From G963676655 sp963676655 (GTDB lineage: Bacteria > Verrucomicrobiota > Lentisphaeria > Victivallales > Victivallaceae), in assembly GCA_963676655.2 (NCBI GenBank), contig CAXXKX010000003.1:5332001-5396000 (forward strand): a stretch of 64,000 nt of DNA. The letters run 5' to 3'. The translations under genes were made by a program, and so were the position numbers. The notes below the pieces were generated by a model. That model worked only from the letters and a program-made list of their open reading frames with translations, did not search any database and was not told the origin of the DNA. Positions 43,085-51,077 of the stretch are shown here, one piece after another; within the stretch, counting starts at the first letter, position 1; each line of letters opens with the position of its first letter.

Positions 43085-44170
43085 TTAATCAGCTGTGCTG
43101 AGATACATTTCGGGACACTCGACTAAGTGACGTTCAAGTCCATTGAGAATTGCGTGATAGGACGCCGGGGTGCGGTTGGGCGGAACGTCTTCGGTTATGC
43201 CCATAATAAACCCGTCCAGGGTCGGCAGTTCATTCAGTAGATCGATTGTTTTTTGTTCGACTGAATTGTCGTTCTTTACATGGACCGATGACGGGAAATT
43301 GATCCACAGGACCTTGTCCGGCCAGAATTCACGGGCCTCGCCCAGGGCCATGTCGGTATCCGGGGCAGGGGTGAAGGCCTCGACGTAATCCAGTTCCGTT
43401 TCAGCGATCAGCGGGGCCAGCTCCCGGCAGTTGGCGTCATAATGGCAGCCGATCAGTTTTCCATGCCGGTGCATGACTTCGGCTGCCTCATGGTAATGCG
43501 GCAGATAATAATCACGGAAAACCTCCGCGCCGATAATTTCCGGCACAACGTTGCCGCCGTAGTTTGCATGGAGATGTGGCGACTCGGCAACAATCGGATA
43601 CGTCTTGCGCCGGATTCCGACTACCGCCTCATAAAGTTTCAGCATTTCATCCCGGTTTTCCATCCACTGGTAACAAAAGTCCATCATATCGATATATCCG
43701 GCACTGATCAGGGTTTGCAGCGGTTCAAGCCCGAAAGCCCCGCGTAATACCGTATTGTCATCCCGGTTTTTCAGCATTTCAACGACCGGACCGTAATCCG
43801 CCTTGACCTGAGTGTCGCGGAGGATAAATTCCAGCGCCTTGAAATCATCCGGATTTTTAAACATTTTACTGACGATCTTTGAGGCGTATTCGTTGCGCAC
43901 AGAGGTAGTAGTGAGTGTGCCGACCGGCGTTTCATAGAAAGTAGTTGTTTCAACCGTACCGTCAGGTTTTTCAACCGTTTCCGCAGTTTCCCGGACATTA
44001 GGGGTAAAACTGGTAAAACCCGGAGTTTGGCGGAATACCCGGCAGGCTCCGCGCTGTCTGAGTTTGTCTCCATCGGCTCCGGACGGAAATTTCGACTCGT
44101 AAATCGTGAAAGGGACTGTTTTGCACTTCCCGCCTTTTAAACAATACTCAACTTTTTCCCGCGGTTTCAT
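43085..44170 (-). CDS. Uroporphyrinogen decarboxylase (UROD) superfamily protein
   Basis: 361 aa. UROD/cobamide-methyltransferase fold, with GLEPLQTLISAGYIDMMDFC in the middle and HGKLIGCHYDANCRELAPLI plus DYVEAFTPAPDTDMALGEAR in the C-terminal half. The His...Cys of HYDANC recalls the zinc-binding region of methyltransferase-type members (MtaA-like), while the residues typical of true HemE are not evident. So it is more likely a methyl-transfer or unknown-substrate member than haem biosynthesis. First gene of the six-gene operon; no obvious ribosome site, and a palindromic element ends up only 28 bp upstream. Confidence 0.8.
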   Translation of the reverse strand: MKPREKVEYCLKGGKCKTVPFTIYESKFPSGADGDKLRQRGACRVFRQTPGFTSFTPNVRETAETVEKPDGTVETTTFYETPVGTLTTTSVRNEYASKIVSKMFKNPDDFKALEFILRDTQVKADYGPVVEMLKNRDDNTVLRGAFGLEPLQTLISAGYIDMMDFCYQWMENRDEMLKLYEAVVGIRRKTYPIVAESPHLHANYGGNVVPEIIGAEVFRDYYLPHYHEAAEVMHRHGKLIGCHYDANCRELAPLIAETELDYVEAFTPAPDTDMALGEAREFWPDKVLWINFPSSVHVKNDNSVEQKTIDLLNELPTLDGFIMGITEDVPPNRTPASYHAILNGLERHLVECPEMYLSTAD

Positions 44171-44198
44171 TTTTTGTTGTAACCTTTGTCGTTAATGC

Positions 44199-44371
44199 TT
44201 AAGGGAGCCTCTAAATATTGGTTCCGAAACGAAAAATTGTTTAGTTGGCCGATGCGGCGACGCGTTGTAAGTTTGCGCATAGCTGCGCTATGCATCAGTT
44301 TTACAACGCAAGCCCGCTCGGTGCAAATAAGCGATTTTGCCGGAATTTCCAATTTTTAGAGATTCCCTTAA
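44199..44371. mobile_element. 173-bp palindromic MITE-like element
   Basis: Imperfect palindrome along its whole length. The 23-bp ends (both starting TTAAGGGA and ending TTGG inward) match at 20 positions; inner arms share CGTTGTAA, and the exact centre is GCATAGC-TGC-GCTATGC (44277-44293). No coding capacity. It occupies half of the 350-bp gap between the UROD operon and the GPP34 gene. Confidence 0.75.
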
Positions 44372-44520
44372 TAGTATAATATCCGTATTGACGGTATTTT
44401 CAACCGGGCTTTAACGCTATTATGGAAAAATTCGGTAACGGGTTGATTTTTTGCCATAAAGATGTTATTTTTAATAAGTTGAACAGACAAATTGACAAAT
44501 AAGAATCGGGAGACCCTGGA

Positions 44521-45195
44521 ATGCTTAGTTTCGCGGAGGAAATTTATTTGCTGGCACTGGATGACGCCACCGGAACCGTGGTTTTGGAAGGCGGCATTGA
44601 AATGCTGCATCATGCCCTGGTCGGTGCGGCGTTGGCTGAGTTGTCGTTTATGGAGAGCGTTGACTTTGACGAAGAAGGTCTTATTGTTGTAAATTCTGAT
44701 CCGGTAGGCAATCCGGTTCTTGACGAGATTATGGCGATGATCAAACGTCAGGACTCTAAAATGACGCTTCATTACTGGCTCGAAACCTTATTCGTTGAGG
44801 CCGGTAAAATTGAAAATATGGTATTGAATCATTTAGTCCTGCGTGGTATTTTAAAAGTGGTTGAAGACAAAATTCTCTGGGTTTTTCCATCCAGGCGTTA
44901 TCCGGTTATTGATGATCGGGAAATTAAGGATGTGGAACGCAGAATAATTGAACTTATTTCAAGCGACGAAATTCCCGGGCCGAGGGAAGCCACGCTGATC
45001 AGCCTGGCCTCGGCCTGCGGCCTGCTGCATGCAGTAATGTCGCCGCGGCAGCTCAGTCGTTACCGGGAACGTATCGCAATGTTGACTAAACTCGATTCGG
45101 TTGGGCGCGGTACGCTTGAAGTAATAAACGAATTTCAAGTCGCCTTTGGCTTTTACGGTCCCGCGACGGTTATTGACGCAAGTACGGAAGTATAA
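44521..45195 (+). CDS. GPP34 (GOLPH3/Vps74) family protein
   Basis: 224 aa. N-terminus MLSFAEEIYLLALDDATGTV followed by ALVGAALAELSFMESVDFDE, GILKVVEDKILWVFPSRRYP and the helical C-terminal region match the GPP34 fold. In eukaryotes the family binds PI4P at the Golgi; bacterial members, best known in actinobacteria, have unknown roles. No signal peptide or TM helix, so cytoplasmic, perhaps membrane-associated. Its stop overlaps the start of a small membrane protein gene (TAATG), suggesting a pair. Confidence 0.82.
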   Translation: MLSFAEEIYLLALDDATGTVVLEGGIEMLHHALVGAALAELSFMESVDFDEEGLIVVNSDPVGNPVLDEIMAMIKRQDSKMTLHYWLETLFVEAGKIENMVLNHLVLRGILKVVEDKILWVFPSRRYPVIDDREIKDVERRIIELISSDEIPGPREATLISLASACGLLHAVMSPRQLSRYRERIAMLTKLDSVGRGTLEVINEFQVAFGFYGPATVIDASTEV

Positions 45196-45542
45196 TGGAT
45201 AATTTTACTAAAACTGAAACCAATATTCCCATCCGGCGCAGAACTTCGGTCACCGGTTTTGTCGGCTTTATTCTGGCCGGATCATCTACTGCTTTAATGT
45301 TTATTCTGAGTGTGCTCTCGGCGATAATCGAACAAGCCAGTCATGGCGACGTCTACAAAGAATCCGCGACCGCCGCGGTTATTCTGGTTTTTATTATTTC
45401 TTTAATGTCCGTTAATTTGATTGCCATGATTCTCGGAATAATTTCGATGACAAAAAAAGACTGCAAGCCGACTCATGGTTTTTGGGCTGTCTTTATTTCA
45501 GTTGCTGCCAATTTGATTGGACTGGCTCTTTTACTTAACTGA
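45195..45542 (+). CDS. Small membrane protein (DUF4190-like), unknown
   Basis: 115 aa, three hydrophobic helices (TGFVGFILAGSSTALMFILS, AAVILVFIISLMSVNLIAMI, WAVFISVAANLIGLALLL) after a basic N-terminus. Layout resembles DUF4190-type proteins, not certain. Shares one base with the GPP34 stop. The 295-bp gap after it is AT-rich and contains ATTACATAAATGTAAT (45643-45658), a symmetric site that could regulate the downstream kinase gene. Confidence 0.7.
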   Translation: MDNFTKTETNIPIRRRTSVTGFVGFILAGSSTALMFILSVLSAIIEQASHGDVYKESATAAVILVFIISLMSVNLIAMILGIISMTKKDCKPTHGFWAVFISVAANLIGLALLLN

Positions 45543-45837
45543 CTTGTTTTCTCTCATAGTAATCTTTTGCTTTTTCTGCAATGGTTTTCGGTTTCAGAAA
45601 TCGTTGAATATAAGCCACGAAAATGTAGTTTTGAAAAAATGAATTACATAAATGTAATAAACCTTGATTTCTTCAAAAAAAACCGTCATGAAAAGGGCTT
45701 TCAATTTGAAAAACATGGCAAAAAGTGGTATTGTTATCGTAAGTGAACAATTAAGTTCTAGTTGCAAAAATTCAAGTTTAAATAGGTCTTTAACTTGAAT
45801 TATATTGATAAATATATGTTTTGGAGAAAATTAAAAA

Positions 45838-47133
45838 ATGAACCTTAAAGAGTTTCAGATAGAACATTTGGGCGCAGCAAAGTTGAAAAGCCCGTTAATT
45901 CGCTCTATTTTTGTTGAGAGCAATGCCCGGGTCATGTATCATTCGGAATTGAGTGACCTGGAAAAAGAGTTGGAGCATGCGGAACAGATTCTTTCGTTTG
46001 AAAAAGCCGGTCCTCGTGCGAAAATTTACCATGATCCGGCATGGAGTAAGGCCGCGATTCTGACAGCCGGCGGTCTATGCCCCGGTCTGAATGACGTGAT
46101 CAAGGGCCTCACATTTACCCTGAAAGCGCACTACAAAGTGCCGATTGTCTACGGTATTCGTTACGGCTATCAGGGATTGATCCCTGAATTTGCCCACGAA
46201 CCTCTGATCCTGGACGAGGAAACGGTAGACGGCATTCATGAATACGGCGGGACGATTCTTGGATCCTCCCGCGGTCGTCAGGATGAAGAACAGATGGTTG
46301 ATACCATGGTTCGGATGAATATCAATGTGCTTTTCTGTATTGGTGGAGACGGCACGTTGCGTTGCGCCCATGACATTTGTAAAATAATTAAAAAACGCAA
46401 ACTGTCCATTTCAGTTATCAGCATTCCTAAAACGATTGATAACGATGTTGGTTTTATCGACAAATCATTCGGGTTTGAAACTTCGGTTTACGCTACAAAC
46501 TCGGTTATTTCCGCCGCTCATAACGAAGCAAAAGGCGCGGAAAATGGTATTGGTCTGATCAAAGTTATGGGGCGCGACAGCGGGTTTATTGCCGCTTACG
46601 CTTCGCTGGCCAACTCTCATGTCAACTACTGTCTGGTTCCGGAAGAGAAATTTTCCCTCGGAGACGGTGGTCCGAATGACATGTTCGCGGATCTGGTGAA
46701 ACGATTGGAAAAACGCAAACACGCGGTGGTTATGGTTGCCGAAGGCGCAGGCCAGGAGTTTTTTGACGGGCTGGACGCCCAGAGTGATAAATCCGGTAAC
46801 AAGATTTATAATGATATTGGCTTTTATATGAAATCTAAACTCCAGGAGTTGGCTAAAGCTGCCGGAATTGAGATCAATGTTAAATATTTTGATCCCAGTT
46901 ACCAGATTCGCAGTTTGCCGGCCCACGGAACCGATGCGGTATTCTGCTTGATGCTGGCTCAAAATGCCGTACACGCCGCTATGGCCGGTTGCACCGATAT
47001 GGTGGTAGGACACTGGAACGGGCAATTTACCCACGTTCCCACCGCTTTGGCAACTAAGGAGCGCAAGATAATTGATGTTAATGGCGACCTCTGGAACAGT
47101 GTTAAAGCGGTGACCTGGTTATCAAACAAATAA
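45838..47133 (+). CDS. 6-phosphofructokinase, long-form, predicted ATP-dependent
   Basis: 431 aa. Phosphorylates fructose 6-phosphate in glycolysis. Motifs: LTAGGLCPGLNDVIKG (75-90), IGGDGTLR (168-175), SIPKTIDNDVG (195-205), MGRDSGFIA (244-252). Gly at the GGDG position points to ATP, while Lys in PKTIDND is the residue typical of PPi enzymes; this mix is known from the long ATP-PFKs of trypanosomes and spirochaetes. The N-terminal ~70 residues are an extension absent from E. coli PfkA. Starts the PFK-EI24-GNAT cluster; no clear promoter found. Confidence 0.92.
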   Translation: MNLKEFQIEHLGAAKLKSPLIRSIFVESNARVMYHSELSDLEKELEHAEQILSFEKAGPRAKIYHDPAWSKAAILTAGGLCPGLNDVIKGLTFTLKAHYKVPIVYGIRYGYQGLIPEFAHEPLILDEETVDGIHEYGGTILGSSRGRQDEEQMVDTMVRMNINVLFCIGGDGTLRCAHDICKIIKKRKLSISVISIPKTIDNDVGFIDKSFGFETSVYATNSVISAAHNEAKGAENGIGLIKVMGRDSGFIAAYASLANSHVNYCLVPEEKFSLGDGGPNDMFADLVKRLEKRKHAVVMVAEGAGQEFFDGLDAQSDKSGNKIYNDIGFYMKSKLQELAKAAGIEINVKYFDPSYQIRSLPAHGTDAVFCLMLAQNAVHAAMAGCTDMVVGHWNGQFTHVPTALATKERKIIDVNGDLWNSVKAVTWLSNK

Positions 47134-47157
47134 GGCTGTCAACAAAAGGAAAACAGG

Positions 47158-48039
47158 ATGGACGAATCCCGGACAAATGATTCTTTTTTGAAGAATTTGT
47201 TAACCGGGGTTCATATTACTTTTCGCGGACTTGGTATCTTCTTCAAGCAGCCATCATGCTGGTTTTATTCAATAGTGCCGGTACTGCTCAGTTTGTTGAT
47301 TTACGGAGCCGGAGTCTGGTTGTTTATAATCTGGGTCTGGCCTCATTTATCCAATCTTGACAGCGTTAACGAATCACTCCCCTGGTGGCGCCAATGGCTT
47401 CAATGGGGGCGTTCAATCGCGTTGGCGGCACTTTTTACTATTATTTATATCACGATCTTCGTTTTCACATTTTCCGCTTTATACATGATTATTGGGGCAC
47501 CGTTTTTCGACCGGATGGCGGCTAAATTGGAAAAGCAGCTTTATGGGTTTGAAATTCGGATATCCGGTAATTTATCCTGGTTGGATTATTTCCGTACATC
47601 GATCACTAATGCCCTGATTCTGACGGTTCAGTCGTGTATATGCGCTGTTATTCTGCTGCCGGTGTGTATTTTCCTGCCTTATGTCGGCTTTTTGCCGTTC
47701 ATGCTGGTCCTGGGATACCTTCTTGGCTGGAGCTTTCTTCTGTATGGGGCTGAACACCGTCGCTGGCGCCGAAGCGAGGTAAAAAGAGCCTTGAAGGGAA
47801 AACGGGGTATTGTTCTGGCATTTGGCGCTTTAGTTTACCTGATGTTGTTTGTTCCATTCGCGGCCGTTCTAATTTTTCCGGCCGCGGTGGTCAGCGGAGT
47901 TATTATTTTTAACGAATATATCGATCCCGTTGCCGACGAATTGTCAACTCCGCCCGAATTGCCGGAGTTGACTGCGCCGGAAAATACAAGTTCTGAAGTA
48001 ACGGCGGAGGATAAAACTGATGAGCGGAGAGAAGTATAA
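47158..48039 (+). CDS. CysZ/EI24-like membrane protein
   Basis: 293 aa with about five TM helices (~35-58, 88-115, 150-175, 180-200, 225-250). Begins LLTGVHITFRGLGIFFKQPS and has YMIIGAPFFDRMAAKLE and WSFLLYGAEHRRW, in line with the EI24/CysZ family, whose bacterial members import sulfate. A Pro/Glu-rich tail of ~45 residues follows. The gene overlaps the GNAT gene by 20 bp. Confidence 0.82.
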   Translation: MDESRTNDSFLKNLLTGVHITFRGLGIFFKQPSCWFYSIVPVLLSLLIYGAGVWLFIIWVWPHLSNLDSVNESLPWWRQWLQWGRSIALAALFTIIYITIFVFTFSALYMIIGAPFFDRMAAKLEKQLYGFEIRISGNLSWLDYFRTSITNALILTVQSCICAVILLPVCIFLPYVGFLPFMLVLGYLLGWSFLLYGAEHRRWRRSEVKRALKGKRGIVLAFGALVYLMLFVPFAAVLIFPAAVVSGVIIFNEYIDPVADELSTPPELPELTAPENTSSEVTAEDKTDERREV

Positions 48040-48613
48040 TATTATTGTTCGCCTGGCCGAAAACGATGATATGCCGATGGTCGCGGATATTTATAATCAG
48101 GCGATCGAAGCGGGAAGAATTACAGCCGATTTAACCCCGGTCGATGTTCCAAATCGTTTGAACTGGCTCAAGAAGCATCCCCGGCATAAATATCCGGTTT
48201 TTGTGGCGGAAATCAGCGGCCGGGTGGTTGGCTGGTTGAGTCTCAGCGCTTATCGGCCCGGACGCGAAGCTTTGCTCCAGACTGCCGAAATCAGTTATTA
48301 TGTCGATTTCAGTCATCACAAATGCGGGGTTGCCACCGCCTTGATGGAACATGCTCTGGCGATTTGTCCGCAACTGGATATAGACCATCTGCTGGCGATT
48401 ATAATTGAGGGAAATAACGCCAGTATATACCTGATGAAAAAATTCGGTTTCAAGGAGTGGGGGTGGCTGCCGGGCGTCAATTGTTTCGGGAATCAACGCC
48501 TGGCTCACGTTTACTATGGTAAAAGTCTGCTGGTGGATGAACCTGCCGCGCCGGTTGAAGAAAAGCATCTGCTTGACAACTTGAAGAATATGCTCCACCT
48601 GAAAAAATCCTGA
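48020..48613 (+). CDS. GNAT family N-acetyltransferase (PAT-like)
   Basis: 197 aa. Acetyl-CoA fold with ADIYNQAIEAGRITADLTPV (N-terminal, as in phosphinothricin-type acetyltransferases), VFVAEISGRVVGWLSLSAYR, the CoA-loop region HHKCGVATALMEHALAIC and NASIYLMKKFGFKEWGWLPG. Substrate unknown. The start lies inside the end of the EI24 gene, GGCGGAGG upstream. C-terminal ~25 residues are an extra charged tail. Confidence 0.85.
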   Translation: MSGEKYNIIVRLAENDDMPMVADIYNQAIEAGRITADLTPVDVPNRLNWLKKHPRHKYPVFVAEISGRVVGWLSLSAYRPGREALLQTAEISYYVDFSHHKCGVATALMEHALAICPQLDIDHLLAIIIEGNNASIYLMKKFGFKEWGWLPGVNCFGNQRLAHVYYGKSLLVDEPAAPVEEKHLLDNLKNMLHLKKS

Positions 48614-48652
48614 CCCGCATTTTTTCTTTCAGGCTTTCAGGCTGTCTTTCTT

Positions 48653-50737
48653 TTAAAATTTATCACTGGCAAAAATCAACAGGACTACTACCAGCGTGAT
48701 CAGGGCGATCGCGACTATAAGCACGATTTCAAGCAGTTTTGTATCGTGGCTTGATTTAGTCAGCTTTTTTTCATCGTCAGATAATTTTTTATCCGGGATT
48801 TGCGGCGGATGCGTGAACAGCCTGCCGGTCCGGCGAGTCAGCCGGATAACCGGATTAATGGCCCAGCCTGCGGCTTCAAGGAAGCGGGCCAGGCTGCGGT
48901 GACGAAACCTGATAATGCCGGTTATAATAATCGGAATCGCGGTGACTAACAGGAACAGCAGAAGAACCAGGCTCAAGCCTGTCCAGATTTTTGGTTCGTT
49001 CAAGGTTTTTATCAAATAAGCCAGACTGCCGCCAACCGCTGCGATTCCCAGTCCGCCTGAGAGCAGCAGAGCCCCGCCGCTGGATCCGGCCGGCTGAGCC
49101 GGGGGAGGGGCAGTTGCCCCTTTGGCAATTTGAGTATCAACATTTTTCATGCTGGCGGCAGAGAATTTTTCAAATCTTGATTTAATCAGGTCGCGAATTT
49201 TTCCTAACGGCTGAAACATTATTTCCCGTATTGTAACCGGAGCATCCAGCATATCGGTAATCTGGGCCTGCCATTGTTTTTTCTCTGAGTCGATGAACAG
49301 GGCGTATTTGCCGATAAAATGACGTTTTATTCCGCAGCCGGTAGTGACCGCAACCGCCAGGTTGACCGGCTGTCCTTCGCCGGGTTTTTCCGCCTTCAGG
49401 TAGATAATCCGGATATTGGCGTTCTCAGCCATTTTTTTATGTTGGGCCGGGTTGTCGACGCGAATGCACATATCGAACCGGTACCCGTCCAGGACGAGTG
49501 ACCCGGCCTGGATCATTGACGGGGTTTCAGGAGCGAACAGTTCGGCCAGGGAAACATAATTATTCATAAACCTGAAAAACCAGAGTCGAAACAGAACCAG
49601 TTTTTCCAGCAGTTCATGCTTTTCTATTTCCGATCCCAGGGTGGCGTCATGTTCCATTACTTCACGCAGTGCGTCAGCCTGTGGACCATCAAGGTAGCCG
49701 CGCAATTTGTCTGCTCCAAGTTGTTCTACCTCGCCGCCGGTTTTATTGGCAAGATAGCCCTCATAAGGAGCGAAACTCTGCTTGATTTCATTCCATTTAT
49801 CCGGCGTAAGTATTTTTGTTTTGAATATTTCAGCAAACTTTGCCGCCGCATTGCGCCAGGCCGGATTGATGCGGTCAGTCGTCAGTTGCAGTTTCGAATT
49901 CGGGTCCGGAGTTGATAGCGGGGCGGATGCGATGTAATCGGCCATAGCCTGGCGACTGGTTATATCAAGTTCCGGTAGATTTTCCGGCGTGGTTTCAAAG
50001 CGAATGGCGTTGACCCGGTCAAGGCTGATTAGTTCGCAAGAAGTAAAATAGTCGTCGATTTTGTCCTTGAGCGCTGACATTGCCGCGTGGTTGGCCGCTG
50101 TTTCTTCGCCAAACGGCAGGTTGTCGGAATCGCTGTTGCCGTCGAGCCATTCAAGGTAGCTTTTCGCTGAGGCCAGGAAAGCATCAAGCGCAGCTGTCGT
50201 TATGCCTGGTTGTTCGGCCGCGTTATTGGTGCCGCCGCCGCAACTGATGATATCTCTCAGCAATTCGGCCGCGTCCGGGTCACTGACCGCGGCTTCACAG
50301 ATGATTCCGTCGCCTTTAAGCGGTCCGCTGACCAGACCGGTCAATTTGCTTCTGACCTGTTCCAGGTTGACTGACCTGATCTGATTGGAGGCAATTGTAT
50401 TGGCGGCTTCGAGTATTTTCATGCCTTCCGGAATGCTTGCGTTAATTGCGCCAAGTGGAAGAACATCGCAAGGGATTGCAAGAATAGAATGATCCAGCAG
50501 GGTATCGCGCAGCCAATACCAGGATTTGATTACTTCGTTGGGCAGAATTACATCATCCTTGTCAGTATCGATCAGTTGGAGAAATTTACGGTCACAGTTA
50601 AGCGAACTGATTTGAACCCGGACTACTCCCCAGAATGCTTCGTCGATTTGCTCGATGAACTGCAGATCCTGCGCGGTGCGAAGAACGAATTGTCTGCCGC
50701 CCCCGAGTTTCGTTAATTCAAATGCTTTCAGTGCCAT
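48653..50737 (-). CDS. Large C-terminally membrane-anchored protein with an EF-hand-like motif
   Basis: 694 aa, no signal peptide. Residues 57-68 (DTDKDDVILPNE) fit a Ca2+-binding EF-hand loop with Asp57, Asp59, Asp61 and Glu68, followed by VIKSWYWLRDTLLD. The middle is mostly helical without a known domain. Three TM helices lie at ~555-577, 586-612 and 667-690. Similar long EF-hand proteins occur in PVC bacteria as hypotheticals. It stands alone between the GNAT gene (convergent) and hrpA (divergent). Confidence 0.75.
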   Translation of the reverse strand: MALKAFELTKLGGGRQFVLRTAQDLQFIEQIDEAFWGVVRVQISSLNCDRKFLQLIDTDKDDVILPNEVIKSWYWLRDTLLDHSILAIPCDVLPLGAINASIPEGMKILEAANTIASNQIRSVNLEQVRSKLTGLVSGPLKGDGIICEAAVSDPDAAELLRDIISCGGGTNNAAEQPGITTAALDAFLASAKSYLEWLDGNSDSDNLPFGEETAANHAAMSALKDKIDDYFTSCELISLDRVNAIRFETTPENLPELDITSRQAMADYIASAPLSTPDPNSKLQLTTDRINPAWRNAAAKFAEIFKTKILTPDKWNEIKQSFAPYEGYLANKTGGEVEQLGADKLRGYLDGPQADALREVMEHDATLGSEIEKHELLEKLVLFRLWFFRFMNNYVSLAELFAPETPSMIQAGSLVLDGYRFDMCIRVDNPAQHKKMAENANIRIIYLKAEKPGEGQPVNLAVAVTTGCGIKRHFIGKYALFIDSEKKQWQAQITDMLDAPVTIREIMFQPLGKIRDLIKSRFEKFSAASMKNVDTQIAKGATAPPPAQPAGSSGGALLLSGGLGIAAVGGSLAYLIKTLNEPKIWTGLSLVLLLFLLVTAIPIIITGIIRFRHRSLARFLEAAGWAINPVIRLTRRTGRLFTHPPQIPDKKLSDDEKKLTKSSHDTKLLEIVLIVAIALITLVVVLLIFASDKF

Positions 50738-50865
50738 GGAATTTTCTCTGTTCAGCTTAAAGCCGAATCTTCATATTGTTCAAAGGAATTTATCAAACTT
50801 TAAAATATCACTGGACATCTCAAAGTCAAGTCTGTTAATGTACATAAATCTTTAATCTTAAACAG

Positions 50866-50895
50866 TTGACTTGTTAAGTGGTAAATCTGTATTTT
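50866..50895 (+). promoter_or_regulatory. Possible promoter upstream of hrpA
   Basis: TTGACT (50866-50871), 18-bp spacer, TATTTT (50890-50895). It is 180 bp from the start codon, in a 340-bp AT-rich gap where nothing else is evident. Confidence 0.3.
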
Positions 50896-51077
50896 GTTTA
50901 TCGTATTATCTTTGTAATAAGCGTGTTACAATTTAATATATAATTACATGTTGATTATTTATTATCAATAGGCATGCTTTCAATTATTTACTTTATTTTC
51001 GGGTAAATATGGAAAAATGAGGTTTTGGGGCTATATTCCCATTTGATAAAAATAATAGAAATCTTACAACTTTTTAT

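Noticed and set aside
43085..44170. UROD gene as hemE
   Set aside because: Only the fold-level pattern fits; typical HemE active-site segments are not seen and a methyltransferase-like His/Cys region is.
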